From Curtobacterium sp. MCSS17_015 (GTDB lineage: Bacteria > Actinomycetota > Actinomycetes > Actinomycetales > Microbacteriaceae), in the NCBI RefSeq assembly GCF_003234265.2, contig NZ_CP126256.1, forward strand, positions 1,488,001 through 1,552,000: a stretch of 64,000 nucleotides of DNA. The letters are read 5' to 3'. This document shows, piece after piece, positions 43,373 to 51,098 of this stretch. Every line of letters begins with the position of its first letter. The first letter of the stretch is position 1. The notes beneath the pieces were generated by a model, which was not told where the DNA came from, made no database searches, and saw only the letters and a program-made list of their open reading frames with translations. A program made the translations under genes and the position numbers.

Positions 43373-46300
43373 TCAGACCCGGCGGATCTCCGTCACCGAC
43401 GAGTACCCCGTGTCCGGGTGCTTCCGCATCGACAGCAGCCGCTCCATCGACGGCTCGAGTGCGGTGACCTTGTCGAGCGGTGCGCTCACCACGAGCTGGA
43501 ACCCGAGCCGCAGCCAGGCCGTCACCGCGCGGCCGGCGAACTCCGAGTCCGCCTTGATGAACGCCTCGTCGAGGAACACCGGCGCGAACCGGGGCCGGGG
43601 ACGGGTCTCGTCGCCGAGCTGGTAGCGCAGGGCGGCGCCGACGATGAACGCCACGAGCTCCTGCGTCTCACCGCCGGACTTGTCCCCGAGTGACGAGTAC
43701 ACCCCCAGGTCGTTGCCCTCGACGTCGTACCGCACGGCGGTGATCTCCATGTGGCGGCGGACGTCCAGCACGGCGTCACGCTGGGTGGTCCGGCCTCGCG
43801 GGGCTCCGGGATCGGGGCGGATGACCGCCATGAACCGCCGCAGCCGCCGGAAGCGCGTCTCGAGCACGTCGTCGGTCAGCTCGGCGTCCACCGACGCCGA
43901 CAGCGCGCGGAGCTCCTTGCGGAACTGCGTGACGTCCTCACGGGTGACGCGGCGGATGACGATCTTCAGACGGTCCCGGTTCGCACCGAACGGCAGGTCT
44001 CGGAGGATCTCGTTGACCGGCTCGAGCCGCTCCTCGATCTCGACGACGGCGCGGTCGAACGCACCGGAGAGCGGGACGAGGTCCTCACCGCTCCACTGCG
44101 ACAGCCGTCGACGCCACTCACTGCGTCGGGCGTGCAGGCCCGTGGCGACGATCTGGTCGAGGATCGCCCGGTAGTCCGGGTACGACGCCACCCCGGTGCC
44201 GAGGTTCGGGTCCGGCCAGGCGTCCTGGTAGCGCTCGAACGTCGTGGTCAGCGCCACCGACGCGGTCGCTGCACCGTCGAGGGCCTGCGACAGCCGCTCC
44301 TCGAGCCGCCGGCGGAGGCGCTTGGTCGCGTCGTCGAAGCCGTCCACGCCGTCGGGCGCCCCGACCTCGTCGAACGCCTCGGCGAGCAGGCGCTCCTGCT
44401 GCTCGTCGGGCAGGCGTTCCGGTGCGTCAGCGAACCGCTCGAGGATCTCGGCGGCGGCGTCCTGGCCGTCGACGAGCACCCCGTGTCGTTCCTCCAGGCG
44501 CTTGACGCCGAGGCGGGCGGCGGAGCGGCGGTCGGCGGCCTCGTCGAGGGCGGCGCGCAGGCGTGCCACGGATTCGCGGAGCGTCCGCAGCCCGTCGTCG
44601 GCGGCGAGCAGTGCCTGCCGTTCGTCCTCGAGACGGGCGAGCGCTGCGTCGGCGCCCGCCACGTCGACGGCGTCCCAGGTGACGTCGACCCGGTGCTGGT
44701 GCGCCGTGCGGAGCGCGTCGAGGGCGGCCAGGTCCTGCGCGATGTCGGTGCGGCGGGCCTCCAGGGCGGTGAGGTCCGCGGCGATCTCGGCGAGCTCGGT
44801 CTCGACGGAGCGGACGCGGGACTCGTTCGTGAACCCGATGACGTTCGCCTGACGGCGGTCGCCGTGCGCACCGCGACGGCCGTCCCGGAGCTGCCCGGCG
44901 ACGGTGACGCGCCGACCGCCACCACCGAGGTCGGTGGCGTCGCTGACGCAGCGGGCGTCGATCCGGTCGGACTCGATGCGCTCCCGGACCCAGGTGCTGA
45001 AGGGCGACGGCTTGATCGCGAGCTTGCCGGACACCATCGAGCTGTCACCCGGCAGGTCGAGGTGCGGGCCCATCGGGACGCCCTCGAACTGCACCCGCAC
45101 CGGCAGGCGCAGCGAGTCGATCGCGGCGCTGAAGTCGTCGAGTCGGTCCTCGTCGACGAGCAACGTCCGGACCACGGGCGCGAGCACGGACTCGATCGCC
45201 GTGCGCCACTGCTCCTCGGCCGGCAGGACGTCGAGCAGCTCGGCGACGAACGGCACGTCCGCGGGGTCGAGACCGGCGGCCCGGGCCATCGCGACGCGGG
45301 CCTCGTGCATCGGCAGCGGCATCGCGCCCTGGCGGTGCTCGAGCGACCGGCGCTCCTGGCGCAGGGTCCGCTCACGGTCGAGGAGCGGGTACTCCTCGCG
45401 GGTCAGGGCGTCCCGGCGGCCGTCGAGTTCGTCGCGGCGCGCCGCGTACGTGCCGAGGAACTCGTGGCTCGCGCGCTGGGCCTCGGCGAACTCCGCCTCG
45501 GTCGTCGACGGTTCGCCGAGGGGTGCGGTGCGCTCGTCGAAGACCTCGCGGGCGCGGGCGACGGCGGCACGCTCCCGGGTCCCGCGGTCGATGCGGTCCT
45601 CGAGCTGGGCGAGCGCGTTGCCGCCGGAGTCGCGGAGTCGGGCCTCGGCGTCGCGGAGCTCGACCTCCACCGCGGCGTGCCGGGCCGACGCGGCCTCGAC
45701 CTCGGCGCGCGTGGCGGTGCGCTCCCGGGTGTTCCGTTCGACCTCGAGGTCGAGCAGCTCCCGCTTCCGCGACGCCGTCCAGTGCGCGAACGGTGAGACG
45801 TCGGCGCCCGTGGCGATGCCGTCCAGCGCGGCTGCTGCGGCACGGGAGCGTTCGATCTCGTCGTGCAGCGCGGTGACGGGGGAGAGGATGCGGACCTTGC
45901 GCTCCTCGGTGTCCATCGCCTCGTACGCCTCGTCGAGGGCCGCGAAGTGCGCGAGGGCACGGTCGGCCGCTTCGTACGTGCCAGGGGTCTCGAGCACGAG
46001 CGACTTGTAGAGGGCGTCGACCGTCGGCATGTGCTGTCCGGCCTGGATCCGGGCGAGCAGGCGCATCGCGCGGTTGCCGCCACCCGAGTCGCCGATGCCC
46101 AGCCGGGTCTGCAGCGTGTACGCCAGCTCCTGGTAGGTGTCGCGGATCACGAGCCCCGGGATCCGACCGGTGAGCTCGAGGTGCGCGAACCGCGACGGCA
46201 CGAAGTCCTCGAGCCGGCGCAGGTCGAAGACGTCGTCGACGGTCGCCATGGTCATCTGGATGTCCGCCACGCCCCGGGCACGCCGCGGCACGATGTAGGC

Positions 46301-46738
46301 GCGGAGGACGGTGAAGCGCCGCTCGTCGTCGTTCCGGAAGGTGACCGCGACCGCGCCCCAGGTCGTCTGCTCGTCGCCGCGGAGCGTGACGTCCTTGAGC
46401 GCCCCGGTCTCCGGATCGCGCCGGGTGTCGACCTTGCCGCGCAGGTAGGTGAGCAGGTTGCGTTGGTCGGCGCTGCGCGCGCGGCCCGTGGTCGCGTCGT
46501 TCGAGGCGCCGTTGAACGGCACGTCGGACGGCATCATCACCGCGAGGTACGCGTCCATCAACGTCGACTTGCCCGTCCCGGACGCGCCGGAGATGAGGGT
46601 CGCCGTCCCGGAGAGCTCGACCTGACGATGCCCCTGGAAGCCACCCCAGTTGACCACCTGCATCGACTCGGCGCGCCACTGCGCGACGGTGTCGAACAGG
46701 GCGGGGATGCCCGTGGTGTCGATGTCGACGGTGCTCAC
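43373..46738 (-). CDS. jetC: JetC/MksB-like SMC ATPase
   Basis: This 1121-residue SbcC-like ATPase has Walker A SGASGTGKSTLMDAYLAV (about 50-67) in a head domain that begins MQVVNWGGFQGHRQVELSG. Two long coiled-coil arms (about 300-470 and 640-900) flank a hinge. The C-terminal head holds KSGGETQELVAFIVGAALRY (ABC signature) and FAPVFLDEAFIKADSEFAGR (Walker B). This is the motor of Wadjet/MksFEB complexes that extrude DNA loops and, with JetD, cut circular DNA. GTG start overlaps the jetB stop by 4 nt. Confidence 0.9.
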   Translation of the reverse strand: MSTVDIDTTGIPALFDTVAQWRAESMQVVNWGGFQGHRQVELSGTATLISGASGTGKSTLMDAYLAVMMPSDVPFNGASNDATTGRARSADQRNLLTYLRGKVDTRRDPETGALKDVTLRGDEQTTWGAVAVTFRNDDERRFTVLRAYIVPRRARGVADIQMTMATVDDVFDLRRLEDFVPSRFAHLELTGRIPGLVIRDTYQELAYTLQTRLGIGDSGGGNRAMRLLARIQAGQHMPTVDALYKSLVLETPGTYEAADRALAHFAALDEAYEAMDTEERKVRILSPVTALHDEIERSRAAAAALDGIATGADVSPFAHWTASRKRELLDLEVERNTRERTATRAEVEAASARHAAVEVELRDAEARLRDSGGNALAQLEDRIDRGTRERAAVARAREVFDERTAPLGEPSTTEAEFAEAQRASHEFLGTYAARRDELDGRRDALTREEYPLLDRERTLRQERRSLEHRQGAMPLPMHEARVAMARAAGLDPADVPFVAELLDVLPAEEQWRTAIESVLAPVVRTLLVDEDRLDDFSAAIDSLRLPVRVQFEGVPMGPHLDLPGDSSMVSGKLAIKPSPFSTWVRERIESDRIDARCVSDATDLGGGGRRVTVAGQLRDGRRGAHGDRRQANVIGFTNESRVRSVETELAEIAADLTALEARRTDIAQDLAALDALRTAHQHRVDVTWDAVDVAGADAALARLEDERQALLAADDGLRTLRESVARLRAALDEAADRRSAARLGVKRLEERHGVLVDGQDAAAEILERFADAPERLPDEQQERLLAEAFDEVGAPDGVDGFDDATKRLRRRLEERLSQALDGAATASVALTTTFERYQDAWPDPNLGTGVASYPDYRAILDQIVATGLHARRSEWRRRLSQWSGEDLVPLSGAFDRAVVEIEERLEPVNEILRDLPFGANRDRLKIVIRRVTREDVTQFRKELRALSASVDAELTDDVLETRFRRLRRFMAVIRPDPGAPRGRTTQRDAVLDVRRHMEITAVRYDVEGNDLGVYSSLGDKSGGETQELVAFIVGAALRYQLGDETRPRPRFAPVFLDEAFIKADSEFAGRAVTAWLRLGFQLVVSAPLDKVTALEPSMERLLSMRKHPDTGYSSVTEIRRV

Positions 46739-47568
46739 GCGCGGTCCTCCTCGGTGTCGTCGCCCGCTGTCCCGGGCTCGGTGTCGTCGCCGTCCTCGGC
46801 GTCCGAGGTGGCCGGGAGGCCCGCCCCGTCGCCGTCCGTCGGCTCACCGCCGCCGCCGGTGGCCGCGGTCCGCAGCCAGGTGTCGAGCTCGACGAGGCGC
46901 TCCAACGGGAGCAGGACCTCGACGACGCTCGCGACCCGGAAGCGGTCCGGGTCGCTGGTCTTCAGCAGCACCCGTGCCGTGACGAGGCGCTCGATCGCCT
47001 TGGCGACCCGGGCCTCGTCCCGCGTGCGGTCGGTCGCGGTCGCAGGCCGGAAGCCGGACACGTGTCCCAGGATCTCGGACCGGTCCACGACGACCTGGTC
47101 GGGGCCTGGTCGGCCGTCTGCCCGCAGGCGCATGCGCAGGTAGACGAGGACGATCGTCTCCTCGCGGGTGTACGGGGCGTCCCGGAGCAGGGTCGGGAAC
47201 CCGCGCCGGGTGCTCTCGGAGCGCGCCTGGCGTTTGAAGGCCACCTCGCGGTCACGGTCGACGTGCAGCTCCAGGAACAGGTCGTTGAGCCGGGACCGGA
47301 GCTGGTGCTCGGCGTCGAGGACCGCGCGCCACTCGTCCACGTGGGTCCGTGCGCTCACGTACGGGTGCCGGAGGAGGGCGACCAGGGCGCGGCGCTGCGG
47401 CTCGTCGAGTCGGCCCTCGTCACCCTCGAACAGCGCGAAGGTGCTCTCGTCGCGCACCGGCTCGTCGACGGTCGCCTCGCCGTGGCCCCCTGAGGACACG
47501 CCGGAGGCTCCGAACGCGTCCTCGAACGCGACCTCGTCGTGGACGGGTACTGGCGTCGTGTCGCTCAC
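46735..47568 (-). CDS. jetB: JetB/MksE-like protein (DUF4194)
   Basis: This 277-residue kite-like subunit of the complex has a DUF4194 core at about 70-240: TLLRDAPYTREETIVLVYLR, VDRSEILGHVSGFRP and ARVAKAIERLVTARVLLKTS, a winged-helix pattern. Both ends are acidic and disordered. GTG start with AGGAGG upstream, coupled to jetA by a 4-nt overlap. Confidence 0.87.
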   Translation of the reverse strand: MSDTTPVPVHDEVAFEDAFGASGVSSGGHGEATVDEPVRDESTFALFEGDEGRLDEPQRRALVALLRHPYVSARTHVDEWRAVLDAEHQLRSRLNDLFLELHVDRDREVAFKRQARSESTRRGFPTLLRDAPYTREETIVLVYLRMRLRADGRPGPDQVVVDRSEILGHVSGFRPATATDRTRDEARVAKAIERLVTARVLLKTSDPDRFRVASVVEVLLPLERLVELDTWLRTAATGGGGEPTDGDGAGLPATSDAEDGDDTEPGTAGDDTEEDRA

Positions 47569-49100
47569 CGTGCCTCCTGGCCGGGTTCGTCGTCGGGGTG
47601 GGTCGTGCCGCCGCCGCGGGGGAGCGCGGCGGTCGGCATCTGGAAGGTGACGGGTTCGCCGTCGGGTCGGACCGTGCGGTGCGGCGCGGAGGCGGTGCCC
47701 GATTCGAAGTCGTCGTGCCCGGTGAGCAGGTGCGCCAGGCCGAAGAGCTCGACGGGGCGGCGCTGCTCGGTGGGCAGTTCGTGGAACGCATCCACGCTCG
47801 TCGCTGCCGACCCGCCCGCCAGGACGTGCCGGAGCTCGGCGAGGAGCGGCCCGCCGTGCCGGCGGAGGGACTCGACGTCGATCTCCTCGAAGACGTCGTC
47901 GTCCGGCTCCTCGATCGGCGGTGGCACGGACTCGGCGTCCGGGTCGTAGAACTTCTCCCGCAGGGTGCCGACGGCCGCCGACGGTGGCAGGAGTCCGAGC
48001 GGCACGCGGTCGCGGGCGGAACCGACCTCCATCCACGCCGCCAGGCCGCGGTTCACCGAGCGGAGCACGGCGTCGAGCTCGCGGTCCCGCACGACGTCGT
48101 GGGCCACGATCTGGTCGCGGAGCGTGGCGGTGAGCATCCGGCGCTGGGCGAGGACGTCCTCGATGCCCTGCCGCAGGATGCCGACCGTCCCGCGGAAGGT
48201 CCGTCGCTCGGACGCGCTGAGGGAGCCGGCGAAGGGGTGCTCGAGGATCGTGGTGATGTCGTCCCGGAGCCGGAGGAGCAGGGCGTCGTCGCGGAGGAGT
48301 TCGAACGCGCCCTGGAAGGCCCGGCCCTCCGGTGTCGACTCCATGAGGTTGTCGGTCCGGGCGAGGTAGCCGTCGAGGATCTCGCCGATCGGGCGCACCT
48401 CCCGCCGGAAGTCCTCGACGATCTCGCGGTGCATGGTCGCGACCGCCTCCTCGACCCGCTTGAAGTCGCTCGGCAACTGCCGGATGAGGTCGGTGATGTT
48501 CGCGTAGCCGTCCCGCATGCGGTCGGCGTCGACGGTGACGACCTCGTCCCCGCTGGCCAGACGCGCACGCTCGGCCTGCAGTTCCGCGATCTGCGCGTCG
48601 AGCCGACGGACCTGGGTCTCCCGGTCCGGCTCGGCGCGCGCGGCCCAGCGGTGCACGGCGTCGACGATCATCGCGAGGCGGCTCTCGCTGATGAGGGCCC
48701 GTTCGGCGGACAGCGCGTCGATGAGGCTCAGGGCTTCGAGGGCGTGGCTCGTCAGGCTGTACTGCTCGTCGCCGTCCGGCGAGTTCGAGCGCACCAGCCA
48801 CTGTGCCGCGACCCACTCGCGGCAGAGCGACCGGCCGTTCGGACGTGGCGCCTCGCCCGCCGGGACGTCTCCGGTGGGGGAGTCGCCCGCGGGCACCCGG
48901 GCGCCCGTGGCCTGCAGGCGGGCGACGTGTTCCTCGACCTGCAGGTGCATGCGGTCGGCGGGGACGTACTGCACGTCACGGTCGAACACCGTGCGGAAGA
49001 CCGTGACCACGGCGGCGCTCGTCGGACGCGACATCAGTCGGAGCGTCGGCCGGTCGAGCACCTGGCGGACCCTGGCGAACTCGAGGTCGACGTCGGTCAT
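47565..49100 (-). CDS. jetA: JetA/MksF-like kleisin (DUF3375)
   Basis: This 511-residue kleisin-type protein starts LEFARVRQVLDRPTLRLMSR, followed by winged-helix and helical regions: EWVAAQWLVRSNSPDGDEQY, and KRVEEAVATMHREIVEDFRR leading to FRREVRPIGEILDGYL. It bridges two JetC heads and binds JetB. ATG 49100 is the first start after the tRNA terminator; longer openings cross the tRNA gene. First gene of the operon. Confidence 0.88.
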   Translation of the reverse strand: MTDVDLEFARVRQVLDRPTLRLMSRPTSAAVVTVFRTVFDRDVQYVPADRMHLQVEEHVARLQATGARVPAGDSPTGDVPAGEAPRPNGRSLCREWVAAQWLVRSNSPDGDEQYSLTSHALEALSLIDALSAERALISESRLAMIVDAVHRWAARAEPDRETQVRRLDAQIAELQAERARLASGDEVVTVDADRMRDGYANITDLIRQLPSDFKRVEEAVATMHREIVEDFRREVRPIGEILDGYLARTDNLMESTPEGRAFQGAFELLRDDALLLRLRDDITTILEHPFAGSLSASERRTFRGTVGILRQGIEDVLAQRRMLTATLRDQIVAHDVVRDRELDAVLRSVNRGLAAWMEVGSARDRVPLGLLPPSAAVGTLREKFYDPDAESVPPPIEEPDDDVFEEIDVESLRRHGGPLLAELRHVLAGGSAATSVDAFHELPTEQRRPVELFGLAHLLTGHDDFESGTASAPHRTVRPDGEPVTFQMPTAALPRGGGTTHPDDEPGQEAR

Positions 49101-49136
49101 GCTGCCCTTGCTGCGGTCGTACGGGTCGTGGGATGC

Positions 49137-49168
49137 GAAGAGCCCGACGCGGTTGCGTCGGGCTCTTC
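49137..49168 (-). terminator. Terminator of tRNA-Val(CAC)
   Basis: A perfect 14-bp stem (GAAGAGCCCGACGC / GCGTCGGGCTCTTC) with a GGTT/AACC loop follows the minus-strand tRNA-Val by 31 nt and precedes jetA by 37 nt. It separates the tRNA from the Jet operon. Confidence 0.75.
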
Positions 49169-49198
49169 GGGTGGTCTTGCTTGCCCGTGATGGGCACG

Positions 49199-49271
49199 TG
49201 GGCGATACCAGACTCGAACTGATGACCTCTTCGGTGTGAACGAAGCGCGCTACCAACTGCGCCAATCGCCC
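49199..49271 (-). tRNA. tRNA-Val (anticodon CAC)
   Basis: Read on the minus strand it folds as a full cloverleaf: acceptor GGGCGAT/ATCGCCC, anticodon arm CTTCG-TTCACAC-CGAAG giving CAC, and T-loop GTTCGAGTC. CCA is not encoded. It is nearly identical in acceptor and D arm to tRNA-Val(GAC) at 49810. Confidence 0.93.
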
Positions 49272-49466
49272 CCTGCACTTGCGTGCGGATCGATAGTAGC
49301 GGATGTCGGGCCGTGCTCCGAACACGTGTGGGTCGTCGCGCGCGTCGCGCTGCTCGGGTCCGACCGGGAGGCGCGTGGGGATGTCGTCCCATCCGGCCGT
49401 AGTGCCCGCCCAGACCCCGCCGATCCGCGTGAACACGGGGGACACGCCCGGTGAACGAGAACGGTT

Positions 49467-49495
49467 TTGGAGAAACGGCGGGGTATCGGTACAGT
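49467..49495 (+). promoter_or_regulatory. Promoter of the tRNA-Gly/Cys/Val cluster
   Basis: TTGGAG (49467-49472), a 17-bp spacer and TACAGT (49490-49495) match a vegetative actinobacterial promoter. It lies 57 nt before tRNA-Gly. The rest of the 49272-49552 spacer shows no gene. Confidence 0.6.
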
Positions 49496-49552
49496 TTACG
49501 AGTCGCCGCGAGAGCGGGTCGGACGAAAGCGATGTGACTCCGGTCACGTCAT

Positions 49553-49624
49553 GCGGATGTGGCGCAGTGGTAGCGCATCACCTTGCCAAGGTGAGGGTCG
49601 CGAGTTCGAATCTCGTCATCCGCT
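49553..49624 (+). tRNA. tRNA-Gly (anticodon GCC)
   Basis: Acceptor GCGGATG/CATCCGC, D arm GCGCAGTGGTAGCGC, anticodon arm CACC-TTGCCAA-GGTG giving GCC, and T arm with GTTCGAATC. First of three plus-strand tRNAs. Confidence 0.94.
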
Positions 49625-49711
49625 CGAGGTGCCTGTCTTCTCCGGAAGACAGCAACTCTCCAGAAGAGGTATCCCACCGATCGGGTACTCACGCCAGACG
49701 TGGACCTTGAT

Positions 49712-49785
49712 GGTGGGGTGGCCGAGAGGCGAGGCAGCGGCCTGCAAAGCCGTCCACGCGGGTTCGAATCCCGTCCCCACCTCCA
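49712..49785 (+). tRNA. tRNA-Cys (anticodon GCA), with encoded CCA
   Basis: Acceptor GGTGGGG/CCCCACC, anticodon arm GCGGC-CTGCAAA-GCCGT giving GCA, T-loop GTTCGAATC. Discriminator T is followed by CCA in the DNA. Confidence 0.93.
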
Positions 49786-49809
49786 GTCCGCTCCGGCGGA
49801 ACTCATCTG

Positions 49810-49881
49810 GGCGATTGGCGCAGCGGTAGCGCGCTTCCCTGACACGGAAGAGGTCACTGGTTCGATCCCAGTATCGCCCAC
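49810..49881 (+). tRNA. tRNA-Val (anticodon GAC), integration target
   Basis: Acceptor GGGCGAT/ATCGCCC, anticodon arm CTTCC-CTGACAC-GGAAG giving GAC, T arm CTGGTTCGATCCCAG. Its last 24 nt form the left boundary repeat of the integrated element, so the 3' end now present came from the element and restores the gene. Confidence 0.95.
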
Positions 49882-49882
49882 A
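49858..49882 (+). repeat. attL (25-bp direct repeat)
   Basis: CTGGTTCGATCCCAG followed by TATCGCCCAC: the T-arm and acceptor of tRNA-Val(GAC). An identical copy lies at 56362-56386. Bases directly flanking the two copies differ, so 25 bp is the exact repeat. Confidence 0.9.
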
Positions 49883-49884
49883 CA

Positions 49885-49911
49885 AAACCCCCGGTTTCAC
49901 CGGGGGTTTTC
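49885..49911 (+). terminator. Element-borne terminator after tRNA-Val(GAC)
   Basis: Stem AAAACCCCCGG / CCGGGGGTTTT with a 5-nt loop, ending in T residues. Because it lies inside attL, it must belong to the element; it replaces the chromosomal terminator now stranded at 56391. Confidence 0.85.
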
Positions 49912-50082
49912 TTGTTGCCTGCGGAGGCCGTGGGACATACGTGGGAGAACGGCCTGCGAAAGAGGCGCCCGCGTGGCGGTTGCCGCTGAGCAAGGCGCCC
50001 TCGCGTACGCGCACGAGCGCGCGCGCATTTTTGGCAATCGACTGGTCGGTTCGGTGGCGGCGCTTTGTGGCACCCTGCCGGC

Positions 50083-50895
50083 ATGAGCAAGAAGCACTCT
50101 CCCGCCTACCTTCGCGCCCTGGTCGATGCGGTTGCCGAGTTCGAGGCAGCCTTGCGCGAGTTCCTGACGATGCACGACCCGAACACCTTCGCCCGCGGGG
50201 TCTTGCCTGCCGTCTACAGGCGGGAGGGCGTAGCCGACGCGGAGTACGCCGCCTCGCAACGTCGCGTGGAGATCGCATCTGGCCGTGCTGTTGCTGCGGT
50301 CGCCATCACAGGAACGCGCTACGAGGTGCAGGGCATGGGTGTGGTCGATCCAGTAGCGGCGTGGTCAACCATCCTCGGCCCGAAGCCCGTCCTGGAGCCC
50401 GAGAACATCTTGTCGGCGTGCGGGCAGATGCTCGGACGCCTCGAAGTGCACATCGCGGAGGCAGAGGCGAACGCGGTGCCGTCTGTGAGCGCTGAGGCGA
50501 TGCACCCGTTGGTGTGGGGCGCCGCCCGGGCCATGTGGCGCGACGGGCATTACCGCCAGGCGGTGGCAGGGGCAGCCGAGGCTCTGGTGGGGCAGTTGAA
50601 GGCCCGCACCGGACGCAACGGCATCGCGGAGACCGCGCTCTGGCAGGAGACGTTCTCCGAGCGACCGCCCGAGACCGGCAAGCCGCGGCTGCGCTGGCCG
50701 GGCAACCCGACCGACCGCACCGTGCGCTCCATGAACGAGGGCCTGCGGAGCATCACGGCTGGCGTGCAGATGACCATCCGCAATGCCGCAGCGCATGAGA
50801 CCGGGCAGTGGACGCTGGTAGAGGCGTCGGAGCGGCTGGCGGTCCTCAGCCTCGTCGCCAGGTGGCTGGAGACCTGCGTGATCGAAGAGGTCTAG
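50083..50895 (+). CDS. Ymh-family (TIGR02391) HEPN-like protein, probable defence cargo
   Basis: This 270-residue protein has a helical N-terminal half that I do not recognise. Its C-terminal half matches the Hypoth_Ymh family: MHPLVWGAARAMWRDGHYRQ, AVAGAAEALVGQLKARTGRN and LRWPGNPTDRTVRSMNEGLR. It holds an R-x4-H motif (Arg233-His238 in MTIRNAAAHETG), the catalytic signature of HEPN ribonucleases. RNA cleavage during infection is inferred. ATG 50083 lacks a ribosome site. A stem-loop follows, then the TIR gene after about 200 nt. Confidence 0.78.
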   Translation: MSKKHSPAYLRALVDAVAEFEAALREFLTMHDPNTFARGVLPAVYRREGVADAEYAASQRRVEIASGRAVAAVAITGTRYEVQGMGVVDPVAAWSTILGPKPVLEPENILSACGQMLGRLEVHIAEAEANAVPSVSAEAMHPLVWGAARAMWRDGHYRQAVAGAAEALVGQLKARTGRNGIAETALWQETFSERPPETGKPRLRWPGNPTDRTVRSMNEGLRSITAGVQMTIRNAAAHETGQWTLVEASERLAVLSLVARWLETCVIEEV

Positions 50896-50905
50896 CGCCA
50901 GCATG

Positions 50906-50946
50906 CCGAACGGCCCGCAGCGGTGAGATCTCTGGGGGCCGTTCGG
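50906..50946 (+). terminator. Stem-loop after the Ymh/HEPN gene
   Basis: A perfect 11-bp inverted repeat (CCGAACGGCCC / GGGCCGTTCGG) with a 19-nt loop begins 10 nt after the stop. It suggests the HEPN-like and TIR genes are separate transcripts or attenuated between. Confidence 0.6.
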
Positions 50947-51098
50947 GTCTCAGGCTTGGTGGTCGGATCGCCACGAAGCGCGGGCGAGCGTTGGCCCGCG
51001 AATCGCGGGCGTACATCGCGTTGGATGCGAAGACATGCGCGGGGCCGGGCTGTTGAGTGACCCTCTACTCTGAGAAGACGACGACCCGAGGGGGCACC

